64,000 nucleotides of DNA from Mycolicibacterium brisbanense. GTDB taxonomy: Bacteria; Actinomycetota; Actinomycetes; Mycobacteriales; Mycobacteriaceae. The notes beneath the pieces are model-generated. The model did no database searches. It was given only the letters and a program-made list of their open reading frames with translations, and had not been told where the DNA came from. The position numbers and the translations under genes are program-made. The number at the start of each line of letters is the position of its first letter. Positions within the stretch are counted from its first letter, which is position 1. The stretch is taken from assembly GCF_001570425.1 (NCBI RefSeq), contig NZ_BCSX01000028.1:62001-126000 (forward strand). The letters run 5' to 3'. Below, piece after piece: positions 7,320-16,583 of the stretch.

Positions 7320-10240
7320 CAGACATCCAAACCGCAGAACCTGCTCAGCCTGCGCACGCCAAGAACGCCCGAGGGCATCGGCCCTACTTCGCGCACGCGA
7401 TGCGCATCCTGGCTGTGCCGATCATCCTGTTCTGGGTGGCGTTCGCGGTCGTGGTCAACGTGATCGCGCCGCAACTGGAGGTCGTCGGCGAGGAGCACTC
7501 GGCGCCCATGGCGCCGGCCGATGCGCCGTCGATGATCGCGATGAAGCGGATGGGCGCGAACTTCCAGGAGTTCAACTCCAACAGCACGGTGATGATCGTC
7601 GTGGAGGGCCAGAACGCGCTGGGCCCGGAAGCGCACCGGTATTACGACGAGATCATTCGCAAGCTGCGTGAGCATCCCGACCACATCCAGCACATCCAGG
7701 ACTTCTGGGGTGACACGCTGACAGCCGCGGGAGCGCAGAGCGCCGACGGCAAGGCCTCGTACGTGATGCTCAACCTGGCCGGCGAGCAGGGGCAGACCCT
7801 GGCCAACCAGGGCGTGGACCTGGTGCGCGAGGTCATCAAGGACACCCCGGCCCCGCCGGGCGTGCAGGCCTATGTGGCCGGGCCGGCGGCCCTGACCGAC
7901 GATCTGCACGTCATCGGTAACGCCAGCCTCGGCCAGATCACCCTGTACACGCTGGTGGCGATCGCGGTGATGCTGCTCATCGTCTACCGGTCGATCCGGA
8001 CGACCCTTGTCCAGTTGCTGCTCACTGCGGTCGGCCTGCTGAGCTCCCGTGGTGTGGTGTCGGTGCTCGCCACGCATGATGTGTTCGGCCTGACGACGTT
8101 CGCCGGGAACATCCTCACGATGCTCGCCATCGCGGCGGCGACCGACTACGGCATCTTCCTGTTCGGCCGCTACCGCGAGGCCCGCGGCGCCGGCGAGGAA
8201 CGAGAAGACGCGTACTACACCACATTCAAATCCGTGTCACCGGTCATCATCGGTTCCGGCCTGACGATCGCCGGGGCGACGTACTGCCTGAGTTTTTCGC
8301 GGCTGCCCTACTTCTCCACCATGGGTGAGCCTGTCGCGATCGGCATGATCGTAGTGGTCGCGGCGGCGGTCACGATGGGACCGGCGGCGCTGTTCCTCGG
8401 GACCCTGGTCGGCCTGTACGAGGCGAAAAAGCCTCCGAAAGGCCGGTTCTGGCGCAAAGTCGGGACCGCCGTCGTTCGTTGGCCCGCGCCGATCCTGGTG
8501 GCCAGTGCGTTCGTGGTGTTGATCGGTCTGGTGGCCGTTCCCGGCTACAAGCCGGCGTACAACGACCGCTGGTATCTGCCGACCGACGCGCCGGTGAACA
8601 TCGGGTTCGCCGCCGCAGACCGGCATTTCACCCAGGCCCGGATGAATCCTGACATCCTGATGGTCGAGGCCGACCACGACATGCGCAATCCGGCAGACAT
8701 GCTCGTGCTCGATCGCGTGGCCAAGAACGTGTTGCGCACCCACGGGATCGCGATGGTGCAGAGCATCACGCGTCCACTGGGAATCCCCATCCAGCACAGC
8801 TCGATTCCGTTCCAGACGAGCATCCAGGGCCAGACGCAGAATCTGAATCTGCCGTTCCAGCGGGAACAGTTGGCAGACCAGCTCAGGATGATCGACGCCA
8901 CGAACGTGTCGATCTCGATCCTGGAGAAGCAGTACCAGCTGTCGCTCGAACAAACCAAGCTCACCCAGGATTCGGCGGCCAAGTCGCAGGAACTCCTCGC
9001 CGTCACCGAGAAAATGCGAGACAACATCGCGAATTTCGATGACCAGTTCCGTCCGCTGCGCAACTACTTCTACTGGGAACCGCACTGCTTCGACATTCCC
9101 ATGTGTGCCGCGACGAGGTCGATATTCGATTCCCTCGACTCGATCGACGAATTGACGGACAAGACGGCCTCGGTGCAGGTCAATACCGACCAATTGGCAG
9201 ACCTGGCACCGAAATTGACCGCGCTGCTACCCCAGACGATCGCGTCGATGAAGACCAGCAGGGATCTGTCGCTGGCGTCGTACAACTCGCAAAAGACGCT
9301 GCTCGACCAGATGCAGGCGATGAACGACACCGCCCTTGCGATGGGGCAGAGCTTCGACGACGCCAAGAACGACGATCTGTTCTATCTACCGCCCGAGGCG
9401 TTCACCAACCCCGACTTCGAACGCGGTCTGAAGATGTTCCTGTCCCCGGACGGCAAGTCGGCGCGGATGTTCATCACCCACCAGAGTGATCCGGCGACGC
9501 CGGAAGGCATTGCGCGCGTGGATGCCGAGCGGACGGCCGCGCAGGAGGGCCTCAAGATGTCCTCGCTGTCCGACGCCAAGATCTACCTGGGCGGCGTGGC
9601 GGCGACGTACAAGGATATGAGCGACGGGGCTCGTTACGACCTGATGATCGCGGTGGTGTCGGCGCTGACCCTGATCTTCATGATCATGCTGATCCTCACC
9701 CGCAGTGCGGTTGCAGCCTTGACGATCGTCGGCACCGCGGCCAGCTCGATCGCGGCGTCCTTCGGTATCTCGGTGTTGTTGTGGCAGGACCTCTTCGGCA
9801 TTCATGTGCACTGGCTGGTCATGTTGATGTCAGTGATCATCCTGCTGGCGGTCGGATCGGACTACAACCTGCTGTTGGTGTCCCGGTTCAAAGACGAGAT
9901 CCATGCCGGCCTCAAGACCGGCATCATCCGCTCGATGGCCGGCACCGGCGGTGTGGTGACCTCGGCCGGTCTCGTGTTCGCCGCAACCATGGCGGGGATG
10001 ATGGGCAGCCAACTGATCGTGTTGGCCCAGATGGGTTCGACCATCGCGATCGGTCTGCTGCTCGACACCCTGATCGTGCGGTCCCTGCTCATGCCGTCGA
10101 TCGCGACGCTGCTGGGCCGGTGGTTCTGGTGGCCGCAGGTCGTCTACCCCCGCGGTGACTACCACTTCCGCAAGTACGAGCCGCGTCGTCAAGACCCCGG
10201 CAAGGACGACGACACGGTTTCCCTGCCGGCTCAGGTGTAG
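7316..10240 (+). CDS. MmpL family RND transporter
   Basis: A 974-residue inner-membrane proton-driven exporter. Two repeats of transmembrane bundles each carry the proton-relay Asp-Tyr pair: TDYGIFLFGRYREAR near residue 275 and SDYNLLLVSRFKDEI near residue 847. The second periplasmic domain holds a long helical hairpin (about residues 530-690, with LEKQYQLSLEQTKLTQ and later MKTSRDLSLASYNSQKTLLDQM) and a paired-cysteine segment EPHCFDIPMC. That extended coiled coil is typical of the MmpL4/MmpL5 clade, which works with an MmpS partner. The pair is encoded here as an operon and closed by a strong terminator. The substrate cannot be assigned; siderophore, glycolipid or drug export are the known roles of relatives. 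Confidence 0.93.
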   Translation: MTDIQTAEPAQPAHAKNARGHRPYFAHAMRILAVPIILFWVAFAVVVNVIAPQLEVVGEEHSAPMAPADAPSMIAMKRMGANFQEFNSNSTVMIVVEGQNALGPEAHRYYDEIIRKLREHPDHIQHIQDFWGDTLTAAGAQSADGKASYVMLNLAGEQGQTLANQGVDLVREVIKDTPAPPGVQAYVAGPAALTDDLHVIGNASLGQITLYTLVAIAVMLLIVYRSIRTTLVQLLLTAVGLLSSRGVVSVLATHDVFGLTTFAGNILTMLAIAAATDYGIFLFGRYREARGAGEEREDAYYTTFKSVSPVIIGSGLTIAGATYCLSFSRLPYFSTMGEPVAIGMIVVVAAAVTMGPAALFLGTLVGLYEAKKPPKGRFWRKVGTAVVRWPAPILVASAFVVLIGLVAVPGYKPAYNDRWYLPTDAPVNIGFAAADRHFTQARMNPDILMVEADHDMRNPADMLVLDRVAKNVLRTHGIAMVQSITRPLGIPIQHSSIPFQTSIQGQTQNLNLPFQREQLADQLRMIDATNVSISILEKQYQLSLEQTKLTQDSAAKSQELLAVTEKMRDNIANFDDQFRPLRNYFYWEPHCFDIPMCAATRSIFDSLDSIDELTDKTASVQVNTDQLADLAPKLTALLPQTIASMKTSRDLSLASYNSQKTLLDQMQAMNDTALAMGQSFDDAKNDDLFYLPPEAFTNPDFERGLKMFLSPDGKSARMFITHQSDPATPEGIARVDAERTAAQEGLKMSSLSDAKIYLGGVAATYKDMSDGARYDLMIAVVSALTLIFMIMLILTRSAVAALTIVGTAASSIAASFGISVLLWQDLFGIHVHWLVMLMSVIILLAVGSDYNLLLVSRFKDEIHAGLKTGIIRSMAGTGGVVTSAGLVFAATMAGMMGSQLIVLAQMGSTIAIGLLLDTLIVRSLLMPSIATLLGRWFWWPQVVYPRGDYHFRKYEPRRQDPGKDDDTVSLPAQV

Positions 10241-10241
10241 C

Positions 10242-10274
10242 GCTGCGGTTGCCCGCCGCACGGGCAACCGCAGC
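10242..10274 (+). terminator. Strong terminator hairpin after mmpL
   Basis: A perfect 13-bp stem (GCTGCGGTTGCCC and its complement) with a 7-nt loop starts 2 bp after the mmpL TAG. No U-run follows, as usual for mycobacterial terminators. It isolates the mmpS-mmpL operon from the regulator downstream. Confidence 0.8.
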
Positions 10275-10438
10275 ACGACTGCTCAAATAGCCGATCTGGG
10301 TCGAATACCTTGTCGAGCAAGGCTTCCCGGCACGGCTCAGGGTCTGGGTCCCCGTTGGTAGATGGCCTCACTATTATTTCGTGATCGGACCCCTCGACCG
10401 CCGCTGGCCGGGCGGCTGGGCGCCACGAGAAACGGACG

Positions 10439-13240
10439 ATGGTGCGGATGACGAGTGCTGGCGGGGGACAACTGCTGCGGGGGCGTGCCGCGGAATGCGA
10501 AACGCTGCGCGGCGTCGTCTCCGACGCGCGTTCCGGCATCAGCCGGACGCTGGTGTTGCGTGGTGAGGCCGGGGTCGGCAAGACGGCGTTGCTGGACTAC
10601 GCCATCCGCCAGGCCTCGAGTTTCCGGATAGCCCAGGTGTCCGGAGTGGAATCCGAGATGGAGCTGGCCTTCGCCGGGCTGCAGCAGTTGTGCACGCCGC
10701 TGCTCGGGCACATCGACGAGTTGCCCGAACCGCAACGCAACGCCGTGTCGGTGGCGTTCGGACTCGGCGTCGGGCCGACCCCCGACCGCTTCCTGGTCGG
10801 GTTGGCCGTGCTGAGCCTCATGGCCGCAGCAGCCGACGACCGGCCGCTGTTGTGTGTGATCGATGACGCACAATGGCTCGACCAGGCATCGGTGCAGACG
10901 TTGGGGTTCGTGGCGCGCCGAATGTTGGCCGAGCCGGCGGCCATGATCTTCGGAGCGCGCGATGGCGTCGAAGACTTCCTGAGCGGCCTGCCGGAGTTAC
11001 GGGTCACCGGCCTGCCCGACAGTGACGCACGGGTGCTGTTGGAATCGGTCATGTTCGGTGGGATCGACCCACGTGTCCGCGACCGTATCGTGGCCGAGAC
11101 AAGGGGAAACCCGTTGGCGCTCTTGGAAGTGCCGCGCACCATATCGGCGGCGGAGATGGCAGGCGGCTTCCGGCCCGCCGCCGTGCGGCTGCCTGCCGAC
11201 CGAATCGAGAACGGCTTCGTTGAGCGGATCAAGGCCTTGCCGCCGGACACCCGGCGGTTGGTATTGGTTGCGGCCGCCGAACCGGTCGGTGACGCCGCGT
11301 TGTTTCTGCGTGCCGCCGAACACCTGGGTATCGCGGCCGATGCGTTGATCCCCGCCGAGGATGCCGGGATCGTCGAATTCGGTCCGCGCATGCGCTTCCA
11401 CCATCCGCTCGTGCGTTCGGCCGCCTACCGCGCTGCGGACATCGGCGAGCGTCGCGACATCCACCGCGCCCTGGCGCAGGCCACCGACTCGGCCATCGAC
11501 CCCGACCGCCGGGCCTGGCACGCCGCAAACGCCACCGCGGGGCCCGACGATGCCGTCGCGAAGGAACTGGAAGCCTCGGCCTGGCGGGCCCAGAGCCGCG
11601 GTGGTATCGCCGCGGCCGCGACCTTTCTGGAGCGCGCGGCCATTCTCACCGCTGACGCCGCGTTGCGCGGCTCCCGTGCCATCGCGGCCGCCCAGGCCAA
11701 ACGCGATGCCGCGGAGCTCGAAACCGCTTATGAACTCCTCGCTTTGGCTGAGCTGTGCCCACTGACGGAGCTGCAACAAGCCGAGGTCGGACGGTTGCGA
11801 GCACAGATGGAGTTCACGCGAAGCCGCAGCGGCGCCGCTGACGCACCGCAACTCGACCAGGCTGCGGCTGCGCTGATCGACGCCGCCACCCGACTGGAAA
11901 GCCTGCACGGTGAACTCGCCAGGGAGGCCTACGTCGAAGCCTTCGCTGCGGCGATGTACGCCTCACGCAACCGGCCCGACGCGCTGACGCGGGTGGCGAC
12001 AGCGGCCCGCAACGCCGTCGACCGGGTTCCGGATCTGCGGCATCCCGTCGACCTACTGCTCAGTGGCATGGCCTATCGCGTCACCGACGGGCTGGCTGCC
12101 GGTGCCCGCCAGCTACGTGCCGCACTCGAAACCTGGTGCACGCCAGGCGGCCCCGATGACGATGCACAGGCACTGCGGTGGATGGCGCTGGCATACCCCG
12201 TGGTCCACGAATCCGCGGCGGGCGAGCTGTGGGACGACGATCTCCTCGACCGGATGTCCGGCGCGATGGTTCAGCGTGCGCGTTCTGCCGGCGCGTTGGC
12301 ACTGTTGCCGCCTGCCATCGCATTCCGGGCCGGGGTGCACGTCATGGAGGGTGAATTCGCCTCGGCCACAGCACTTATGGAAGAGGCCGACGCGATCTCG
12401 CTGGCGATCGGACATCAACCGATGCGCTACCACAAGGTGGAACTGGCCGCCTGGCAGGGTGACCTCGCGGTGGCGAGCGGCCTGATCGAAGCGGGCACCG
12501 CCGAGGCAGCAGCCAAGGGGGAGGGCCGCCTGGCCGGCGTCATCGGCTACACCGCGGCGGTCCTCTACAACGGGCTGGGGCGGTACGAAGAGGCAATGGC
12601 CGCCGCCACCGAGGCGTGCCGGTTCGATGACCTGGGCTTCTACGGCTGGTGCCTGCTCGAGCTCGCCGAAGCCGCTGCCCACACGGGCGACCGCGCAGCC
12701 CTCTCGATGGCGGTGCGACGCCTGGAGGACGGCGCGGGCGTCAGCGGAACAGATTGGGGGCTGGGTGCTTTGGCGAGCGCGCGGGCCATGCTGGCCGATG
12801 ATGCCGAGGCCGACGCGCTGTTCACCGAGGCCGTCGAGCGGCTCGGGCGCACCAGGGTCCGGTCGCAGCTGGCCCGCGCGCACCTGCGCTACGGGGAATG
12901 GCTGCGGCGCAAGAAGCGTCGCGGCAGCGCCCGCGAACATCTCGGCACCGCCCATGACATGTTCACCGGGTTCGGGGCCCGTGCGTTCGCCGAACGTGCC
13001 CGCCGCGAACTCATCGGCACCGGCGAGAAAGTGCGAAAGCAGGCCATCAGTTCCGGTGACGAGATGACATCGCAGGAAGCGCAGATCGCGCGGCTGGCCC
13101 GCGACGGACTGACCAATCAGGAGATCGGCGCGCAGCTGTTCATCAGCACTCACACCGTCGAGTGGCACCTGCGCAAGGTCTTCGTCAAACTCGGCATCAG
13201 TTCCCGCAGACAGCTGCGTACGGTCTCCTGGCCGCGCTGA
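10439..13240 (+). CDS. Large ATPase-type LuxR-family regulator (LAL/MalT-like)
   Basis: About 930 residues. The N-terminal AAA/STAND ATPase has Walker A GEAGVGKTAL (about residues 43-52) and Walker B LLCVIDDAQWLD (about 137-148). The middle is helical and rich in alanine and leucine, consistent with a TPR-like sensor array. The C-terminus (about 880-930) is a LuxR HTH: LTNQEIGAQLFISTHTVEWHLRKVFVKLGISSRRQL. Proteins of this architecture bind an effector and ATP before activating transcription. ATG 10439 or ATG 10448 could be the start. The targets are unknown. The neighbouring mmpSL operon and decarboxylase are candidates only by position. Confidence 0.88.
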   Translation: MVRMTSAGGGQLLRGRAAECETLRGVVSDARSGISRTLVLRGEAGVGKTALLDYAIRQASSFRIAQVSGVESEMELAFAGLQQLCTPLLGHIDELPEPQRNAVSVAFGLGVGPTPDRFLVGLAVLSLMAAAADDRPLLCVIDDAQWLDQASVQTLGFVARRMLAEPAAMIFGARDGVEDFLSGLPELRVTGLPDSDARVLLESVMFGGIDPRVRDRIVAETRGNPLALLEVPRTISAAEMAGGFRPAAVRLPADRIENGFVERIKALPPDTRRLVLVAAAEPVGDAALFLRAAEHLGIAADALIPAEDAGIVEFGPRMRFHHPLVRSAAYRAADIGERRDIHRALAQATDSAIDPDRRAWHAANATAGPDDAVAKELEASAWRAQSRGGIAAAATFLERAAILTADAALRGSRAIAAAQAKRDAAELETAYELLALAELCPLTELQQAEVGRLRAQMEFTRSRSGAADAPQLDQAAAALIDAATRLESLHGELAREAYVEAFAAAMYASRNRPDALTRVATAARNAVDRVPDLRHPVDLLLSGMAYRVTDGLAAGARQLRAALETWCTPGGPDDDAQALRWMALAYPVVHESAAGELWDDDLLDRMSGAMVQRARSAGALALLPPAIAFRAGVHVMEGEFASATALMEEADAISLAIGHQPMRYHKVELAAWQGDLAVASGLIEAGTAEAAAKGEGRLAGVIGYTAAVLYNGLGRYEEAMAAATEACRFDDLGFYGWCLLELAEAAAHTGDRAALSMAVRRLEDGAGVSGTDWGLGALASARAMLADDAEADALFTEAVERLGRTRVRSQLARAHLRYGEWLRRKKRRGSAREHLGTAHDMFTGFGARAFAERARRELIGTGEKVRKQAISSGDEMTSQEAQIARLARDGLTNQEIGAQLFISTHTVEWHLRKVFVKLGISSRRQLRTVSWPR

Positions 13241-13303
13241 GTTCTCGCCGTTGCAACTGACCGCGACATTGTCACGTGACGTCTTGCTCGCCCCGGCGGG
13301 GTC

Positions 13304-13319
13304 CGCCCGCCGACGGGCG
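13304..13319 (+). terminator. GC-rich hairpin region after the LuxR gene
   Basis: CGCCCG and its complement with a 4-nt loop form a hairpin 64 bp after the LuxR stop. The 178-bp gap also holds the palindrome GTCACGTGAC (13271-13280) and CGTTT-N6-AAACG (13367-13382) nearer the decarboxylase start. The first hairpin may terminate the LuxR transcript; the others may be operators. Confidence 0.3.
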
Positions 13320-13418
13320 ACCGGTACCCCCTGCGCCCCCCGGAACCGCCGCTGTTAGATAGCGCTCGTTTTCCGGGAAACGGGTGCAATACACGGCCGC
13401 TGGCGGAGGATCGGGGGC

Positions 13419-16202
13419 ATGGACCGAGATAGCGGACGTACCAGAAGGCTGCGGGTCTCCTCGCTGGCGGCGGTGGCCAACCCGTCGTACTCGCGGATCG
13501 ACACGTGGAACCTGCTCGACGATGCCTGCCGGCAGCTGCTTGCCGTGCACCGCGCGGGTCTGGACACCAAGCATGAGACGGTTCGGGTGAAACGGTTGCT
13601 GGACCGGCTCAGCGCCTACGAACGGTACTGGCTGTATCCCGGTGCGACGAAGGTGGACGAGTTTCGCGGCTACCTGGGTGATCTGGCGACAGAGCTGCTC
13701 AGTGACGAGGTGTCGCTCGCGGTCCGGTTGCTCTCGGATTACGGCGACCGCGCGGCGTTGTTCGACACGTCCTCGTCGCTGGCCGAGCAGGAGCTCGAAG
13801 CGAGAGTCAAGCGGCAGCAGTACTACACGGTCCTGCTCGCCGACGACTCGACATCGACAGGCCCGGAGGGGCTGGCCGAGAGCTTGCGCGCGCTGCGCAA
13901 TCCGGATGACGATGTGCAGTTCGAGCTGCTGGTGGTGCCCAGCGTCGAGGATGCGATCACCGCGGTCGCGCTCAACGGCGAGATCCAGGCGGCGATCATC
14001 CGTCACGATCTGCCGCTGCGCTCGAAGGACCGGTTGCCGGTCATGGCGCGGCTGCTCGGCGCCAACGACGTGGCCGTGGCGACCGACCGCACCCACGACT
14101 GGGTGGAGTGTGGAGAGTGGATCCGGGAGCTGCGCCCGCACATCGACCGGTATCTGGTCACCGACGAGTCGATCGCATCGCCCGGCGAGTACGAGCCCGA
14201 CATCTATCACCGCACGTTCTACCGGCTCAACGACGCCACGGACCTGTACAGCACGGTGATGGCAGGCATGCGCACCCGGTTCGCGACCCCGTTCTTCGAC
14301 GCGTTGCGCGAGTTCGCGCAGTCGCCGGTCGGGCAGTTCCACGCGCTGCCGGTGGCCCGGGGTGCGAGCATCTTCAACTCGAAATCACTGCAGGACATGG
14401 GTGAGTTCTACGGCCGCAACATCTTCATGGCCGAGACCTCGTCGACCTCGGGTGGCCTGGACTCGCTGCTGGACCCGCACGGCAATCTCAAGAAGGCGAT
14501 GGACAAGGCCGCCAAGACCTGGAATTCCAACCACACCTATTTCGTCACCAACGGCACCTCGACGGCCAACAAGATCGTCGTGCAATCGCTGGTCCGGCCC
14601 GGCGACATCGTCCTCATCGACCGCAACTGCCACAAGTCGCACCACTACGGTCTGGTGCTGGCAGGAGCGTCGCCGCTGTATCTCGATGCCTACCCGCTGG
14701 AGTCGTTCGCGATCTACGGCGCGGTGCCGTTGCGCACCATCAAGCAGACCCTGCTGGATCTGGAGGCGGCCGGGCAGTTGCACCGGGTGCGGATGTTGCT
14801 GTTGACCAACTGCACCTTCGACGGCGTCGTCTACAACCCGCAGCGGGTCATGGAAGAGGTGCTGGCGATCAAGCCCGACATCTGCTTCCTGTGGGACGAG
14901 GCGTGGTACGCGTTCGCCACCGCGGTGCCGTGGTCACGTGGCCGCACCGCGATGATCAGCGCCGAACGGCTGGAGACCATGCTCGAATCGTGCGAGTACG
15001 CCGAGCGGTACCGGGCCTGGTGTGCGGAGATGAAGGGCGTCGAGCGCAGCGAGTGGGTCAACCGCCGGCTGCTGCCCGACCCGAAGAAGGCCAGGGTGCG
15101 GGTGTATTCGACCCATTCGACCCACAAATCCCTCTCGGCGCTGCGGCAGGCGTCGATGATCCACATCCGGGATCAGGACTTCAACACCCAGAGCCGGGAT
15201 GCGTTCGGCGAGGCGTTCTTGACGCATACGTCGACCTCACCGAACCAACAGCTGCTGGCATCGCTGGACCTGGCTCGGCGCCAGGTCGACCTGGAGGGCT
15301 TCCAGCTGGTCCGGTACGCCTACAACATGTCGCTGGTGTTCCGGCACCGCGTCCGGATCGACCCGTTGGTGAAGAAGTGGTTCCGGATCCTCGACGAGTC
15401 CGATCTGGTTCCCGAGCAGTTCCGGCCCTCGGAGGTGCGGTCGTACCGACAGGTCAGCCAGGGCGCGTTGGAGGGCTGGAACGAGGCGTGGCGGTCCGAC
15501 GAGTTCGTGCTCGACCCCACCCGGCTCACGTTGTTCATCGGCAAGACCGGGATGACGGGTTATGACTTCCGGGAAAAGGTGCTGATGGACCGGTTCGGCA
15601 TCCAGATCAACAAGACCTCGATCAACAGTGTGCTGCTGATCTTCACGATCGGTGTCACGTGGTCGAGCGTGCACTATCTGCTCGATGCGCTGCGCCGGGT
15701 CGCGACGGATCTGGATCGGCAGTTCAGCACGGCGAGCAAGGCCGATCGGGCACTGCTGGCGCGCCGGGTCGAGGAGATCACCGAGGATCTTCCGCCGTTG
15801 CCGGACTTCAGCGAGTTCGACATCGCGTTCCGGCCTGACGCGGCCAGCTCGTTCGGTGACATGCGCTCGGCCTTCTACGCCGGATACGAGGAATCGGACC
15901 GGGAGTACGTGCCGCTCGGTGCCGCGGGCAGGCGCATCGCGGAGGGAAAGACGTTGGTGTCCACCACATTTGTGGTTCCCTACCCGCCGGGCTTCCCGGT
16001 GCTGGTGCCGGGACAGGTGGTCTCCAAAGAGATCCTGTACTTCCTCGCCCAACTCGACGTCAAGGAGATCCACGGCTACAACCCCGATCTCGGGCTGTCG
16101 GTGTTCACCGAGGAGGCTGTCGCGCGGCTCACCGCAGCCCGGCTCGGCGGTGGCACGCATGCGGTAGACCGCCTGCCCGAGACCGCGTTGGACGTCAGTT
16201 GA
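13419..16202 (+). CDS. PLP-dependent Orn/Lys/Arg-type amino acid decarboxylase
   Basis: A 927-residue fold-type I decarboxylase. The first 220 residues form the wing/receiver-like N-terminal domain of the family. The PLP domain contains TYFVTNGTSTANKIVVQ, the phosphate and ring contacts WDEAWYAFA, and the Schiff-base lysine in THSTHKSLSALRQASMIH near residue 570. The C-terminal domain carries the YDFREKVLMDRFGIQINKTSINSVLLIFTIG region. Length and layout match a mycobacterial protein annotated as probable amino-acid decarboxylase (Rv2531c by memory). The reaction is decarboxylation of ornithine, lysine or arginine to the diamine; which one cannot be decided here. The start follows GGAGG at 13407-13411 at normal spacing. 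Confidence 0.88.
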   Translation: MDRDSGRTRRLRVSSLAAVANPSYSRIDTWNLLDDACRQLLAVHRAGLDTKHETVRVKRLLDRLSAYERYWLYPGATKVDEFRGYLGDLATELLSDEVSLAVRLLSDYGDRAALFDTSSSLAEQELEARVKRQQYYTVLLADDSTSTGPEGLAESLRALRNPDDDVQFELLVVPSVEDAITAVALNGEIQAAIIRHDLPLRSKDRLPVMARLLGANDVAVATDRTHDWVECGEWIRELRPHIDRYLVTDESIASPGEYEPDIYHRTFYRLNDATDLYSTVMAGMRTRFATPFFDALREFAQSPVGQFHALPVARGASIFNSKSLQDMGEFYGRNIFMAETSSTSGGLDSLLDPHGNLKKAMDKAAKTWNSNHTYFVTNGTSTANKIVVQSLVRPGDIVLIDRNCHKSHHYGLVLAGASPLYLDAYPLESFAIYGAVPLRTIKQTLLDLEAAGQLHRVRMLLLTNCTFDGVVYNPQRVMEEVLAIKPDICFLWDEAWYAFATAVPWSRGRTAMISAERLETMLESCEYAERYRAWCAEMKGVERSEWVNRRLLPDPKKARVRVYSTHSTHKSLSALRQASMIHIRDQDFNTQSRDAFGEAFLTHTSTSPNQQLLASLDLARRQVDLEGFQLVRYAYNMSLVFRHRVRIDPLVKKWFRILDESDLVPEQFRPSEVRSYRQVSQGALEGWNEAWRSDEFVLDPTRLTLFIGKTGMTGYDFREKVLMDRFGIQINKTSINSVLLIFTIGVTWSSVHYLLDALRRVATDLDRQFSTASKADRALLARRVEEITEDLPPLPDFSEFDIAFRPDAASSFGDMRSAFYAGYEESDREYVPLGAAGRRIAEGKTLVSTTFVVPYPPGFPVLVPGQVVSKEILYFLAQLDVKEIHGYNPDLGLSVFTEEAVARLTAARLGGGTHAVDRLPETALDVS

Positions 16203-16303
16203 GTGCCCGCATCGAGATGATTGGCGAACACCCGACGGGGTCGTCAAATACCTGTCACGATGACTGCCATCGGGGCGATCATTTGGACAAGTAGGAGCAT
16301 CCC

Positions 16304-16576
16304 ATGGCCAAGCGCACCACGACGTTGCTGTCCGCCGGTTTATTTGCGGCCGCAACGGCATTCGTACCGCTGATCAGCGCACCGACGGCCGGAGCCGACG
16401 TATGTGCGGGGGCCGACGGGCGGCATTTCGCCGCGGGCGGCTGCACCAACATCGCCGGTGACGTCGCCACCGGTGCGGCCATCGCCGCGGCTCACGTGCC
16501 GTACGTGCCCGGCGAGATCCCGTGCTACACGGTCGAAGGCGTGCCGTACTACACGCCGCCGGGCGACCCCTGCTGA
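16304..16576 (+). CDS. Small secreted cysteine-containing protein
   Basis: A 90-residue protein with a classical Sec signal: MAKRTTTLL, then a hydrophobic core and a probable cleavage after AGA before DVCAG (about residue 31-32). The mature part, about 58 residues, has four cysteines (VCAG, GCTN, PCYT, final DPC) that could form two disulfides, and a C-terminal GVPYYTPPGDPC. TAGGAG lies before the ATG. It resembles the many small conserved mycobacterial secreted proteins of unknown function. It is convergent with the PucR gene, with only 7 bp between stops. Confidence 0.8.
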   Translation: MAKRTTTLLSAGLFAAATAFVPLISAPTAGADVCAGADGRHFAAGGCTNIAGDVATGAAIAAAHVPYVPGEIPCYTVEGVPYYTPPGDPC

Positions 16577-16583
16577 GACGCGG

